A stretch of DNA of 64,000 nucleotides from Intestinimonas butyriciproducens. Lineage in GTDB: Bacteria; Bacillota; Clostridia; Oscillospirales; Butyricicoccaceae. Below, piece after piece: positions 28,718 through 36,301 of the stretch. Each line of letters starts with the position of its first letter. The first letter of the stretch is position 1. The notes under the pieces were generated by a model. The model searched no databases and was not told the DNA's origin. It worked only from the letters and a program-made list of their open reading frames with translations. The translations under genes were made by a program, and so were the position numbers. The stretch spans positions 62,001 through 126,000 of the forward strand of contig NZ_JACJKW010000007.1 in the NCBI RefSeq assembly GCF_016901775.1, written 5' to 3'.

Positions 28718-29776
28718 ATGGAAACCTATCGCATTGCCGCCATCGGCGGCGACGGCATCGGCCCGGAGGTGGTGGAAGAAGGCCTGCGGGTGCTGCGGCA
28801 CATTGAAAAAGCAGACGGCACCTTTTCTTTCCAGGTCACATCTTTTCCCTGGGGCTGCGAATACTATCTGAAAACCGGACAGATGATGCCCCCGGACGGC
28901 ATGGAGCAGCTCAAAGGCTTTGATGCCATCTATCTGGGAGCGGTGGGCGCTCCCGGGGTGCCCGACCATGTGTCCCTGTGGGATCTGCTGCTCCGCATCC
29001 GCAAGGGCTTTGATCAATATGTGAACCTGCGCCCGGTAAAGCTTCTCAAAGGCGCTCCCTGCCCGCTGAAAGATGTAAAGCGGGAGGACATCGACATGAT
29101 CGTGGTGCGGGAAAACAGCGAAGGGGAATATGCCGGGGCCGGCGACCACCTCTTCCCCGGCACAGACCGGGAAGTGGTGCTGCAAACCGGAGTCTTTTCC
29201 CGTCACGGCTGCCAGCGTGTGATCCGCTATGCCTTTGAGCTGGCCCGGCAGAAGGGCAAGACGCTGACCAACATCACAAAGAGCAACGCCCTCAACTATT
29301 CCATGGTCTTCTGGGATGAAATGTTCCGTGAAGTGGCCAAGGAATACCCGGATGTAAAGACCCAGAGCTTTTTGGTGGACGCCGCCAGCATGTTCTTTGT
29401 GAAAGACCCCGGCCGGTTCCAGGTGGTGGTGACTTCCAACCTTTTCGGCGACATCCTCACCGATCTGGGAGCGGCCATCTCCGGCGGCATGGGCCTGGCC
29501 GCCGGGGCCAATCTGAACCCGGAGAAAAAATACCCCTCCATGTTCGAGCCCATCCACGGCAGCGCCCCGGACATTGCCGGAAAAGGCATTGCCAACCCCT
29601 TGGCCGCCATCTGGAGCGTCAGCCAGATGCTGGACTTTTTCGGAAAGCCCCAGTGGGGAGAAAAAGTGCTGGCTGCCATAGAGAAGCTGCTGGAAGAGGG
29701 CAAATACCTCACCCCGGATATGGGCGGCACTGCCACCACTTCCCAGGTGGCCGACCGGCTGCTGACGCTTTTGTAG
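28718..29776 (+). CDS. Isocitrate/isopropylmalate dehydrogenase family, tartrate dehydrogenase-like
   Basis: The 352-residue NAD-dependent beta-decarboxylating dehydrogenase has the N-terminal nucleotide start IAAIGGDGIGPEVV, the substrate-Arg segments LRIRKGFDQYVNLRPVKLL, VRENSEGEYAG, the catalytic Lys region NITKSNALNYS and the metal-binding DILTDLGAAISGGMGLA. SLWDLLLRIRKGFDQYVNLR and EPIHGSAPDIAGKGIANP are closest to tartrate/D-malate dehydrogenases, not to LeuB, and no leucine genes are nearby. Likely reactions are oxidation of tartrate, D-malate or an isopropylmalate-like acid. It lies upstream of the ECF gene by 33 nt and may share its mRNA. Confidence 0.85.
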   Translation: METYRIAAIGGDGIGPEVVEEGLRVLRHIEKADGTFSFQVTSFPWGCEYYLKTGQMMPPDGMEQLKGFDAIYLGAVGAPGVPDHVSLWDLLLRIRKGFDQYVNLRPVKLLKGAPCPLKDVKREDIDMIVVRENSEGEYAGAGDHLFPGTDREVVLQTGVFSRHGCQRVIRYAFELARQKGKTLTNITKSNALNYSMVFWDEMFREVAKEYPDVKTQSFLVDAASMFFVKDPGRFQVVVTSNLFGDILTDLGAAISGGMGLAAGANLNPEKKYPSMFEPIHGSAPDIAGKGIANPLAAIWSVSQMLDFFGKPQWGEKVLAAIEKLLEEGKYLTPDMGGTATTSQVADRLLTLL

Positions 29777-29809
29777 CCACGGAAACCATCCCCGAAAGGA
29801 GATCTATTT

Positions 29810-30397
29810 TTGCGCTTTACCCCTGGTTTTATGGCAAAAACCGCTCTTCTGGCCGCCCTGGCCGCCTTTTTGATGACTCTGGAGATCCCTCTGCCCTTTG
29901 CCCCCAGCTTTTATCAGATCGATCTCAGCGAAGTACCGGTGCTGCTGGGTGGATTTGCCCTGGGGCCCGCGGCTGCTTTGTGCATCGAACTGCTGAAAAA
30001 TCTGCTGTACCTTTTGTTCAAAGGCACCATCACTGCCGGTGTGGGAGAGCTGGCCAATTTTCTCATCGGCCTGTCCCTGGTGCTGCCGGCCTCTTTGCTC
30101 TACCGGAAGAAAAAAAGCCGGAAAGGCGCTCTGTGGGGCCTTTTGTGGGGCACCCTGGCCATGACCGCGGCAGGCGTCGCCGTCAACTACTTTGTGCTGC
30201 TGCCTGCCTACTCGTTCTTCATGGGCATCCCCCTTTCCGCTTTGGTGGATATGGGCAGCGCGGCGAACAGTTCCATCACTTCCCTGGGGACTTTGGTCAT
30301 TTTCGCCACTCTGCCCTTCAACCTGCTGAAGGGAGCTTTGTCCTCCCTGATCACCCTGCTGCTGTATAAGCGGCTGTCCCCTCTGCTCCACCGGTGA
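29810..30397 (+). CDS. ECF transporter substrate-binding (S) component, RibU-like
   Basis: The 195-residue integral membrane protein has six predicted helices and the ECF-S layout, with SFYQIDLSEVPVLLGGFALGP and LLKNLLYLLFKGTITAGVGE, which are strongest in the RibU (riboflavin) branch. It works with the EcfA/A'/T module, encoded elsewhere. The start is TTG at 29810, because AAAGGAGAT lies 8 nt upstream; an ATG seven codons later is the alternative. No FMN riboswitch can fit in the 33-nt gap before it, so control would come from the upstream promoter. Riboflavin uptake would suit the flavin-rich Rnf, EFR1 and flavodoxin proteins in the window, but this is inference. Confidence 0.8.
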   Translation: MRFTPGFMAKTALLAALAAFLMTLEIPLPFAPSFYQIDLSEVPVLLGGFALGPAAALCIELLKNLLYLLFKGTITAGVGELANFLIGLSLVLPASLLYRKKKSRKGALWGLLWGTLAMTAAGVAVNYFVLLPAYSFFMGIPLSALVDMGSAANSSITSLGTLVIFATLPFNLLKGALSSLITLLLYKRLSPLLHR

Positions 30398-30460
30398 GAA
30401 AAAACAAAAGAAACAAAACGAAAGATTGATATTTTCTTAACATTTATTCATTCCGGCCTG

Positions 30461-30490
30461 TTGCCTTTTCCCTTTGGCCGGTGGTATAAT
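30461..30490 (+). promoter_or_regulatory. Promoter of the aminotransferase gene
   Basis: TTGCCT, an 18-nt spacer and TATAAT. It leaves a leader of about 90 nt without a recognised riboswitch. Confidence 0.7.
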
Positions 30491-30584
30491 GGCAAAAGAA
30501 GATGGAGCGGGGCTTTGTCCCCTTTCGAGAAACCGTACCTGGCTGCGGCGTCCGCCCGGCCGAAAGAAGGAGGAAAACAGCATC

Positions 30585-31751
30585 ATGATCGATTATTCCA
30601 AGATCGTCCCCCAGCGGGTAGCCACTTTGAAGCCCTCTGGCATCCGCAAATTCTTTGATGTGGCGGCCACCATGGAAGATGTGGTCTCCCTGGGCGTGGG
30701 CGAGCCCGATTTTGTCACCCCGGAGCACATTCGCAATGCCGGTATCAAATGCATTCTGGACGGCAAAACCGCCTACACCGCAAACTACGGCCTGATGGAG
30801 CTGCGCCGAGGCATTTCCGCCTATCTGGAAAAGCGCTTTGACCTCTCCTATCATCCGGAAAAGGAAGTGCTGGTCACCGTTGGCGGCAGCGAAGCCATTG
30901 ACCTGTGCATGAGCGCCCTGATCGACGATGGCGACGAAGTGCTGCTGCCGGAGCCGGCTTTTGTCAGCTATGCGCCTCTGGCCATTGCCCAGCGGGGCGT
31001 GCCAGTGATCATCGACACCAAGGAAGAAGATTCCTTCAAGCTGACGGCTCAGGCTCTGAAGGCCGCCATCACTCCCAAAACCAAGCTGCTGGTGTTCTCC
31101 TATCCCAACAACCCCACCGGCGCCATCATGACCAAGGAGGAGATGGAAGAAATCGCCGCCGTTCTGCGGGACACCAACATCGTGGTCATCTCCGATGAAA
31201 TCTATGCCGAGCTGACCTATGGCCGCCGTCATGTGTCCATCGCCACCCTCCCCGGCATGCGGGAGCGCACCGTGGTGGTCAGCGGCTTCTCCAAGGCCTT
31301 CTCCATGACCGGCTGGCGTCTGGGTTATTGCTGCGCCCCAGTGGAACTGATGACCTCCCTGGGCCGTCTGCATCAGTACAAACTGATGTGCGCTTCCACC
31401 ATGTCTCAGCAGGCTGCATTGGAAGCCATCAACAACGGCATTCCCGATATCGAATATATGCGGGAAAAATTTGACGAACGCCGCCTGTATCTCCACAAAG
31501 CTCTGATCGATCTGGGCTTTGAGTGCTTCCTGCCGGAAGGCGCTTTCTATATGTTCCCCAGCATCCGCCGCTTTGCCCAGAGCAGCGAGCAATTCTGTGC
31601 CGATCTGCTCAATGCCCAGCGGGTGGCCGTGGTGCCCGGCAACGCCTTTGGCGACTGCGGCGAAGGCCATGTGCGCATTTCCTATGCCTACTCTCTGGAA
31701 AGCCTGAAAGTGGCCATGGAGCGGATCGAAAAATTCGTCAACAAAAAATAA
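30585..31751 (+). CDS. PLP-dependent aminotransferase, class I/II (AspC/PatA-like)
   Basis: The 388-residue fold-type I aminotransferase has VVSLGVGEPDFVTPEHI at the N terminus, SYPNNPTGAIM, ISDEIYAELTY and the Schiff-base lysine in SGFSKAFSMTGWRLGY at residue 237, then the carboxylate-binding Arg in HVRISYAYSLE. It is typical of aspartate- or aromatic-type aminotransferases of Firmicutes. The start is supported by GGAGG upstream. It is monocistronic with its own promoter and terminator. Amino donor and acceptor cannot be read from the sequence. Confidence 0.88.
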   Translation: MIDYSKIVPQRVATLKPSGIRKFFDVAATMEDVVSLGVGEPDFVTPEHIRNAGIKCILDGKTAYTANYGLMELRRGISAYLEKRFDLSYHPEKEVLVTVGGSEAIDLCMSALIDDGDEVLLPEPAFVSYAPLAIAQRGVPVIIDTKEEDSFKLTAQALKAAITPKTKLLVFSYPNNPTGAIMTKEEMEEIAAVLRDTNIVVISDEIYAELTYGRRHVSIATLPGMRERTVVVSGFSKAFSMTGWRLGYCCAPVELMTSLGRLHQYKLMCASTMSQQAALEAINNGIPDIEYMREKFDERRLYLHKALIDLGFECFLPEGAFYMFPSIRRFAQSSEQFCADLLNAQRVAVVPGNAFGDCGEGHVRISYAYSLESLKVAMERIEKFVNKK

Positions 31752-31764
31752 AAATTCCCATAGA

Positions 31765-31803
31765 AACAATCCCCCGGAGCCACTCTCCGGGGAATTGTTT
31801 TTT
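31765..31803 (+). terminator. Terminator of the aminotransferase gene
   Basis: AACAAT, CCCCGGAG and CTCCGGGG, ATTGTT pair around CCACT, followed by T. Confidence 0.9.
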
Positions 31804-31818
31804 GCTTGATCATGTGAT

Positions 31819-32319
31819 ATGGTAAGGGAAAAACAAGGGGATGATCCCAATGAAAAAAGGCGAAAACTGCTTTTGGCTCTCACTGGTATCCTGCTGCTTT
31901 GCCTGGCCGGGACCGTTCTTGTCCGCTCCATCCTGCTGCACCGTCCCCAGCCCTTTCTGGAGCATACCAAAGATGCCGCTTCCATTCGCATTTCCACCGG
32001 TGACGGCACACGGCCAGAGGACTGCACCCTCACCATTGATGATCATTTCCCGGAATATCTGGACTGCGCTCTGAAAAACTGGGGCGCCATTCGCATGAAG
32101 CAGACAAAGGCCCCTGGGAAAGAATCAAAGGAAATCACCATTACCCTTTTTGATGACTCCGGCCATATACTGGACTGCATCACCCTGACAGAACATGGGG
32201 TCACAAAAAAGGTCTCCCTTTTCTCCCAGGGTTCTTTCCCCATTGTGCAAGGAGAGCACCCCTATGAGCTTCTGAAACAGATGCTGGAAGAAAAACGAAT
32301 TGATCTCATTCAGGGGTAA
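31819..32319 (+). CDS. Hypothetical membrane-anchored protein, possible frameshift at the start
   Basis: The frame beginning at ATG 31819 encodes a 166-residue protein with an N-terminal hydrophobic helix (RRKLLLALTGILLLCLAG follows a short charged start) and an extracytoplasmic remainder with two beta-rich segments and no known motif. The ATG at 31819 has no ribosome site. A proper one (CAAGGGG, 31834-31840) precedes ATG at 31850, but that ATG is in another frame and reaches the membrane-protein frame only if its six-A tract (31853-31858) had seven A. The natural start was therefore probably MKKRRKLLL. It could be a real frameshift, transcriptional slippage on the A tract or a base-call error. 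Function unknown. Confidence 0.6.
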   Translation: MVREKQGDDPNEKRRKLLLALTGILLLCLAGTVLVRSILLHRPQPFLEHTKDAASIRISTGDGTRPEDCTLTIDDHFPEYLDCALKNWGAIRMKQTKAPGKESKEITITLFDDSGHILDCITLTEHGVTKKVSLFSQGSFPIVQGEHPYELLKQMLEEKRIDLIQG

Positions 32320-32338
32320 TTTCTATATACCAAATACC

Positions 32339-32374
32339 AAAAGGCGCTGGAAATACATTTCCAGCGCCTTTTTT
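32339..32374 (+). terminator. Bidirectional terminator after the hypothetical gene
   Basis: AAAAGGCGCTGGAAA and TTTCCAGCGCCTTTT pair around TACA. Confidence 0.9.
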
Positions 32375-32520
32375 CATGTCTGCTCTTTTGCATATTCTTC
32401 CAGGCAAAGCCCCCGGCTGTGGACAAATTCCGCCGCTTTCTTTCCCACATACCGGTAGTGCCACACTTCCTCAGCCACCCCGGTGAGGGACTGCTTGTCC
32501 CCCGGATAACGAAAGATGAA
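32374..32520 (-). pseudogene. Remnant of a VanY-type (M15B) D-Ala-D-Ala carboxypeptidase
   Basis: Minus-strand translation gives FIFRYPGDKQSLTGVAEEVW, HYRYVGKKAAEFVHSRG and LCLEEYAKEQT before a stop at 32374. This is the C terminus of the VanY/M15B family, including the EPWHFRYVG-like motif with the metal-ligand His. The upstream 150-200 residues are absent. Instead the fragment begins directly after the stop codon of the DNA methyltransferase gene, in the same frame. No start codon with a ribosome site remains, so it is a relic. Confidence 0.75.
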
Positions 32521-33612
32521 TTACGGAAGATTTCCCTTTTCCAGGGCCTTTAGCATCTGCCGGGCCAGGGCCAGCGAGAGAAGGGGCGGTACGGCATTGC
32601 CGATCTCCAGCCGCTTCATGCCGTCGCCGCCATAGAAGCGGTAATCGTCGGGAAAGCTCTGAAGCCGTGCTCCTTCCCGGATGGATAAGGCCCGGGAATC
32701 CCGGGGATGAATGCACCGGGAGGAAGAAGGACAGGCAAAATTCCGGGTGATGGTGGTGGAGGGCCGTTTCCACCACAGCTTGGCATAGGTATTGCCATAG
32801 CCGCTTTTGGGCCGCAGCTCTTCCGGCAGGTCATTTTTCCCCTGTCCGTCTTTCAGGGCCTCCATGATGCGGATCAGGTGGGCCCCGTTCCTGGGAGAAG
32901 CGTGTTCGGTGACGGTCTCCTCCCCTTCCCGCCGGACAAAGCGGAGAAAGTCATTGTCAATGGGTCCCTGGTATCTGTCCTTCTTCTCTCCGCTTTTGAT
33001 GGGAGGCAAGTCGCCGATGGCCTGCTCCAGGGTCACAAAGGGCCGTTTCCCTTCCCCATGGGTGGGCTGGGGATAAGTGAAGGTGTTTTTCACCTGCATT
33101 CCCACCAGAATCACCCGTTCCCGCCGCTGGGGCACGCCGTATTCCGCCGCGTCCATCACCTGGTATTTCAGGGTGTATCCCAGCTCTCCGAACTCCCTCT
33201 GGATCCGGGGAAACAGCCGTCCCCCATCCATGCTCAGCAGTCCGGATACATTTTCAAACAAAAAGGCCCGGGGGCGGAGCAAGGACAGCACCCTCTTATA
33301 TTCCAGAAACAGCCGGGCCCGGCCGTCCATCTGCCGTTTGCCCAGGGTAGAATAGGACTGGCAGGGCGGGCCGCCCAACACCAGATCCACCTGCTTGCCT
33401 CCCAACGCCTGCTCCAGCATTTCCCCAGTCACCTGGCCGATATCCCGGCAGAGCATCTTCACCTGGGGATAGTTGAGGGAGTAGGCCCAGGCGATATCCG
33501 GCTCCACCTCATTGGCCGCCAGGATGGAGAATTCCTCCAGCTGTTCAAAACCGTAACTCAGGCCGCCCACGCCGGAAAACAAATCCACTACATTGTATTT
33601 TGTCGTTGCCAT
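32521..33612 (-). CDS. DNA (cytosine-5-)-methyltransferase
   Basis: The 363-residue enzyme has all the ordered motifs of 5-methylcytosine methyltransferases: motif I VVDLFSGVGGLSYGFEQ, motif IV GGPPCQSYSTLG with the catalytic Cys84, motif VI FENVSGLL, motif VIII PQRRERVILVG, a target-recognition region (about 215-300) and motif X IGNAVPPLLSLALA. No restriction endonuclease is adjacent, so it looks like a solitary enzyme; the target site is unknown. The ATG at 33612 overlaps the stop of the upstream radical SAM gene (TGATG), so it is translationally coupled to it. Its 3' end abuts a VanY relic, so the gene may have arrived by replacement. Confidence 0.93.
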   Translation of the reverse strand: MATTKYNVVDLFSGVGGLSYGFEQLEEFSILAANEVEPDIAWAYSLNYPQVKMLCRDIGQVTGEMLEQALGGKQVDLVLGGPPCQSYSTLGKRQMDGRARLFLEYKRVLSLLRPRAFLFENVSGLLSMDGGRLFPRIQREFGELGYTLKYQVMDAAEYGVPQRRERVILVGMQVKNTFTYPQPTHGEGKRPFVTLEQAIGDLPPIKSGEKKDRYQGPIDNDFLRFVRREGEETVTEHASPRNGAHLIRIMEALKDGQGKNDLPEELRPKSGYGNTYAKLWWKRPSTTITRNFACPSSSRCIHPRDSRALSIREGARLQSFPDDYRFYGGDGMKRLEIGNAVPPLLSLALARQMLKALEKGNLP

Positions 33613-34481
33613 CAATCCACCAGCGCCACGGGCCAGGGAGCATCCCCATGTTCTCCCAGGGCCTTTTCCAGTTTTTTCAGCATCTTTTCCCGATCCTCCG
33701 GCAATTTGCCCCGCACCCGCAGAGGCAGAATGTCATGGAATCCATCGTACTCCACTTCCATATTCCACAGCTGGTGAAGCAGAACCCGCTCTTCCTCCAG
33801 ATTTTCCCCTTCATCCGCCGGAACAAACTTTCCCTGCTGGATCAACTGATACAAGGGCGCTCTCCGATGGATGAACATGGAGAAATTCACCACCCGGCTG
33901 GGACGGGTACGGCGGAAAAATTCTCCCAAAGCCAGGGCGTTTTCCCGGCCCCGGCCTTTTCCGGCAACGCCGGTCATGATATGGGCGTCAAAGACCATCC
34001 CCGCCTGCTGGATACGGCGGATCTGCTCCATGGCCTGAGCCTTGGTGTGATCCTTGTCCATCAGCCGGAGCACATCGTCCAGGCCGCTTTCGATGCCCAG
34101 ATACAGATGAGACACTCCGGCTTTTGCCAGCAATTCCAGCTGCTCGTCGGTCTTTTGGGCAATACTGGTCACCGTGGCGTCCATATTCACCCCCTGGCAG
34201 CTGGGAAAGGCCCGGCGGATCTCCTGCAAAATGGCGAGCAGATCCTCCGCAGGCAGGGAAAAGGCGTTGCCGTCTCCCAGAAAGACCCACTTGGGATCGC
34301 CTCCCAGGTCGGCCACCCGGCGGATATCGGCAAAAATCTGATCCATAGGCAGGCGGCGGTAGGTCAGGTGCTTGAACAGCATACAGAACTGGCACCGGTT
34401 ATAGCTGCACCCCACCATCACCGGCAGCATGAAGGAGGAACGCTCCATGGGACTGCGGCAGATCTGGCCTTCGTATTCCAT
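33612..34481 (-). CDS. Radical SAM protein of unknown specificity
   Basis: The 289-residue protein has a Cys cluster GCSYNRCQFC (spacing C-x4-C-x2-C, not the usual x3) for the 4Fe-4S cluster, and an Elp3/HemN-like core with WVFLGDGNAFSLP, LYLGIESGLDDVLRLMDKDH and FDAHIMTGVAGKGR. The group is often annotated simply as radical SAM. It lies between rlmA, whose stop it follows directly, and the DNA methyltransferase, which it overlaps. The tight operon hints at a nucleic-acid modification role, but no substrate is known. Confidence 0.85.
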   Translation of the reverse strand: MEYEGQICRSPMERSSFMLPVMVGCSYNRCQFCMLFKHLTYRRLPMDQIFADIRRVADLGGDPKWVFLGDGNAFSLPAEDLLAILQEIRRAFPSCQGVNMDATVTSIAQKTDEQLELLAKAGVSHLYLGIESGLDDVLRLMDKDHTKAQAMEQIRRIQQAGMVFDAHIMTGVAGKGRGRENALALGEFFRRTRPSRVVNFSMFIHRRAPLYQLIQQGKFVPADEGENLEEERVLLHQLWNMEVEYDGFHDILPLRVRGKLPEDREKMLKKLEKALGEHGDAPWPVALVD

Positions 34482-35303
34482 TTATCCTTCCTCCTTCCGG
34501 TAGCAAAGCAGCAGAAAGTCGGCGGTGATCTCCATTCCCTGGACCTGGGAAAGGACCTCCCGCCGCTGGGGATCGGTTTTATAAAAATAGGGCGTCATCT
34601 GGAACAGGCTCCACACATCCTCCCCGCTGAGGGCCATGGGGTATGTAACAGGCCTGGTCTCTTCCAGAAGAAATCCCGGCAGATGGGGCGCGCTTCCCGG
34701 GTTTTCATAGGGCTCATCGTACAGCCGCTCTTTCAGCTCCCACAGATGCCGTTTTCCCGGCACCGCCACCAGCAGCCGCCCGTTCTTTTCCAGCACCCGG
34801 GCAAACTCTTCCGGGCAATGGGGAGCGAAAAAGTTCCAAATCACATCCACCGATTCCTCCCCCATAGGCAGATGGTACAGGCTTCCCACCGCATAGCGGC
34901 CCTGTTTCAGCCCCTTGGCCGCCCGGTCCACAGCGAATTTGGAGATGTCCATGCCGTAGATTTCCAGTTCCCGGCCGCTCTCCCGGGCTTTTTCCCACAA
35001 ACGCTGGGAATAGTAGCCCTCACCACAGCCGGCGTCCAGCATCCGAAGGGGCGTTTTTCCCTCCCCCAGGGTGATCTCCCCCGCCAGATCGGCCAGAGGG
35101 ATGTAATAGCCTTTTTGCAGAAAAGCCCACCGGGCCCGGATCATCTCTTTGTTATCCCCCGGCTCCCGGGTCTTTTTCCCCGAAGGGGGCAGCAGGTTCA
35201 GATAACCGCTGCGGGCCTTGTCAAACCGATGGCCCTTGGGGCAAACCCCGCCTTTTTCCTCTTCCTGCAATTTCCCGCCGCACACCGGACACCGCCACAG
35301 CAT
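34482..35303 (-). CDS. rlmA: RlmA-family 23S rRNA (guanine-N1) methyltransferase
   Basis: The 273-residue SAM enzyme methylates a G in the 23S rRNA hairpin 35 loop (G745 or G748 by family). The N-terminal zinc finger CPVCGG ... CPKGHRFD and the GYLNLLPP motif are diagnostic, followed by the SAM site LRMLDAGCGEGYYSQRL, MDISKFAVDRAAK and NFFAPHCPEEFARVL. In actinomycete relatives (TlrB) this modification gives tylosin resistance; the housekeeping form is usual in Firmicutes. ATG at 35303 is chosen since GGAGG is 7 nt away; an ATG six bases earlier is too near. It heads the operon with the radical SAM and DNA methyltransferase genes. Confidence 0.88.
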   Translation of the reverse strand: MLWRCPVCGGKLQEEEKGGVCPKGHRFDKARSGYLNLLPPSGKKTREPGDNKEMIRARWAFLQKGYYIPLADLAGEITLGEGKTPLRMLDAGCGEGYYSQRLWEKARESGRELEIYGMDISKFAVDRAAKGLKQGRYAVGSLYHLPMGEESVDVIWNFFAPHCPEEFARVLEKNGRLLVAVPGKRHLWELKERLYDEPYENPGSAPHLPGFLLEETRPVTYPMALSGEDVWSLFQMTPYFYKTDPQRREVLSQVQGMEITADFLLLCYRKEEG

Positions 35304-35350
35304 GGACATTCCTCCTTTTGCTCTGCCCTTTATTGTAACACAAAAAAAGA

Positions 35351-35383
35351 GCCGGAAAAAGTGGCTCATCCACTTTTTCCGGC
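35351..35383 (-). terminator. Terminator of the VanW gene (AAAAAGTGG hairpin type)
   Basis: GCCGGAAAAAGTGG and CCACTTTTTCCGGC pair around CTCAT; beyond it on the minus strand is TCTTTTTTTG. The arm is the same as in the structured elements and the hairpin at 8487-8512. It also precedes the rlmA start. Confidence 0.8.
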
Positions 35384-35411
35384 AGGTGGCGGTGGCGAGC
35401 CGCCACGGCCA

Positions 35412-35434
35412 TACTGCGCTGCCGCGCTCAGCAA
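35412..35434 (+). repeat. 23-nt direct repeat, copy 1
   Basis: Exact match to 35515-35537, beginning TACTGCGCTGCCGCGCTCAG. Both copies lie in the 290-nt gap between the rlmA and VanW genes, which is GC-rich, full of short dyads and without a gene. Confidence 0.7.
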
Positions 35435-35473
35435 CAGAGCCAGGGCCCGTTGTGTTCGTCCGGGCAAAGAGAG

Positions 35474-35494
35474 TATGGCTGTCCGGCCACCGGA
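35474..35494 (+). repeat. 21-nt palindrome-like repeat, copy 2
   Basis: Matches 8585-8605 in 19 of 21 positions (TATGGC...GTCCGG...CACCGGA). Function unknown. Confidence 0.5.
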
Positions 35495-35514
35495 GCAGCG
35501 TGACGCTGCACCCG

Positions 35515-35537
35515 TACTGCGCTGCCGCGCTCAGCAA
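35515..35537 (+). repeat. 23-nt direct repeat, copy 2
   Basis: Exact match to 35412-35434, followed by a differing flank. Confidence 0.7.
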
Positions 35538-35596
35538 TAGAACGAACCTAGGCGCAATCAATGTGATGCTGCAATACCCGCAAGGCAAAAGCCCGG

Positions 35597-36247
35597 TCAC
35601 TGGACTGTCAGGGAAACGGTGACGCTGTCCCCCGTCAGCCAGCAGCCGATCTCCACAGGAACGGCGGTGGGATTCTGAAAGCGAAAATCCAGGCTCCCAT
35701 ATTCCACTGCCGCATCCTGTCCCTCTCCTGCATAGGGCACCGGCAGCTGATGGGGATGCCGCTCCAGGATCTCCATGCCTCCCCGCTGGGCGGCCAGGAA
35801 CAGGGTGGTGCTCACCTGGCACACGCCGCCTCCCACCTCCATCACCTTCTCCCCGTTCTCAAAGGCAATGGCCGGGCGGTAACCCTTTTCCTCGGTGCGC
35901 TCTCCCAGGGCTTCATTAAAAGAAAAGGAGCCGCCCGCCGGGATCACCGCCCCGTGAACGGCCTGACAGGCCAGGCGCAGGTTTTCCATGCGCCCTTCGT
36001 CCCAATCGTGCAAAGCGGTGCTCACAGCGGCCAGCTCCTGGGGCACGGCTTTGTTTTCCGCCGTCTCCGGCGGCTGTGCCGGATCGGGGGCGGGTGTTTC
36101 CTCCGGGGTTTGCTGCTGGGTCTGTTCCTGGGAATTTTGGGCCGGATCGTCCTTCTTTTCCTGGGCCTTGTCCTTTTCATTGCGGCCGCAGGCGGACAGC
36201 AATATGCTGCCTGCCAGAATGCCGGCCAGCCATGCGCTTTTCCTCAT
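35597..36247 (-). CDS. VanW-domain lipoprotein
   Basis: The 216-residue protein has a lipoprotein signal (lipobox ILLSAC, Cys20), a low-complexity Gln/Glu/Pro linker (about 25-65) and a VanW domain (about 80-216; NLRLACQAVHGAVIPAGGSF, SFNEALGERTEEKGYRPA, GVCQVSTTLFLAAQ). VanW domains occur in cell-surface proteins and in some vancomycin-resistance clusters, but their function is unproven, and no vanHAX genes are here. It is anchored outside the membrane. It is monocistronic, facing the M3 peptidase operon. Confidence 0.87.
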   Translation of the reverse strand: MRKSAWLAGILAGSILLSACGRNEKDKAQEKKDDPAQNSQEQTQQQTPEETPAPDPAQPPETAENKAVPQELAAVSTALHDWDEGRMENLRLACQAVHGAVIPAGGSFSFNEALGERTEEKGYRPAIAFENGEKVMEVGGGVCQVSTTLFLAAQRGGMEILERHPHQLPVPYAGEGQDAAVEYGSLDFRFQNPTAVPVEIGCWLTGDSVTVSLTVQ

Positions 36248-36301
36248 AGTCCTTCCTCCCTTTTTCTCCAGTATGGGCGGAAGGAAGGAAACTATGCGCT
36301 T

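Noticed and set aside
29777-29809. FMN riboswitch upstream of the RibU-like gene
   Set aside because: Only 33 nt separate it from the upstream gene, and no RFN sequence is seen.
32521-33612. Restriction-modification system
   Set aside because: No restriction endonuclease or Vsr-like gene is next to the methyltransferase.
35412-35537. CRISPR-like repeats
   Set aside because: There are only two copies and no cas genes, and the spacing is irregular.
35597-36247. Vancomycin-resistance cluster (VanW with the VanY relic)
   Set aside because: vanHAX and vanRS genes are absent, VanW domains are common in Clostridia, and the VanY part is a stump.
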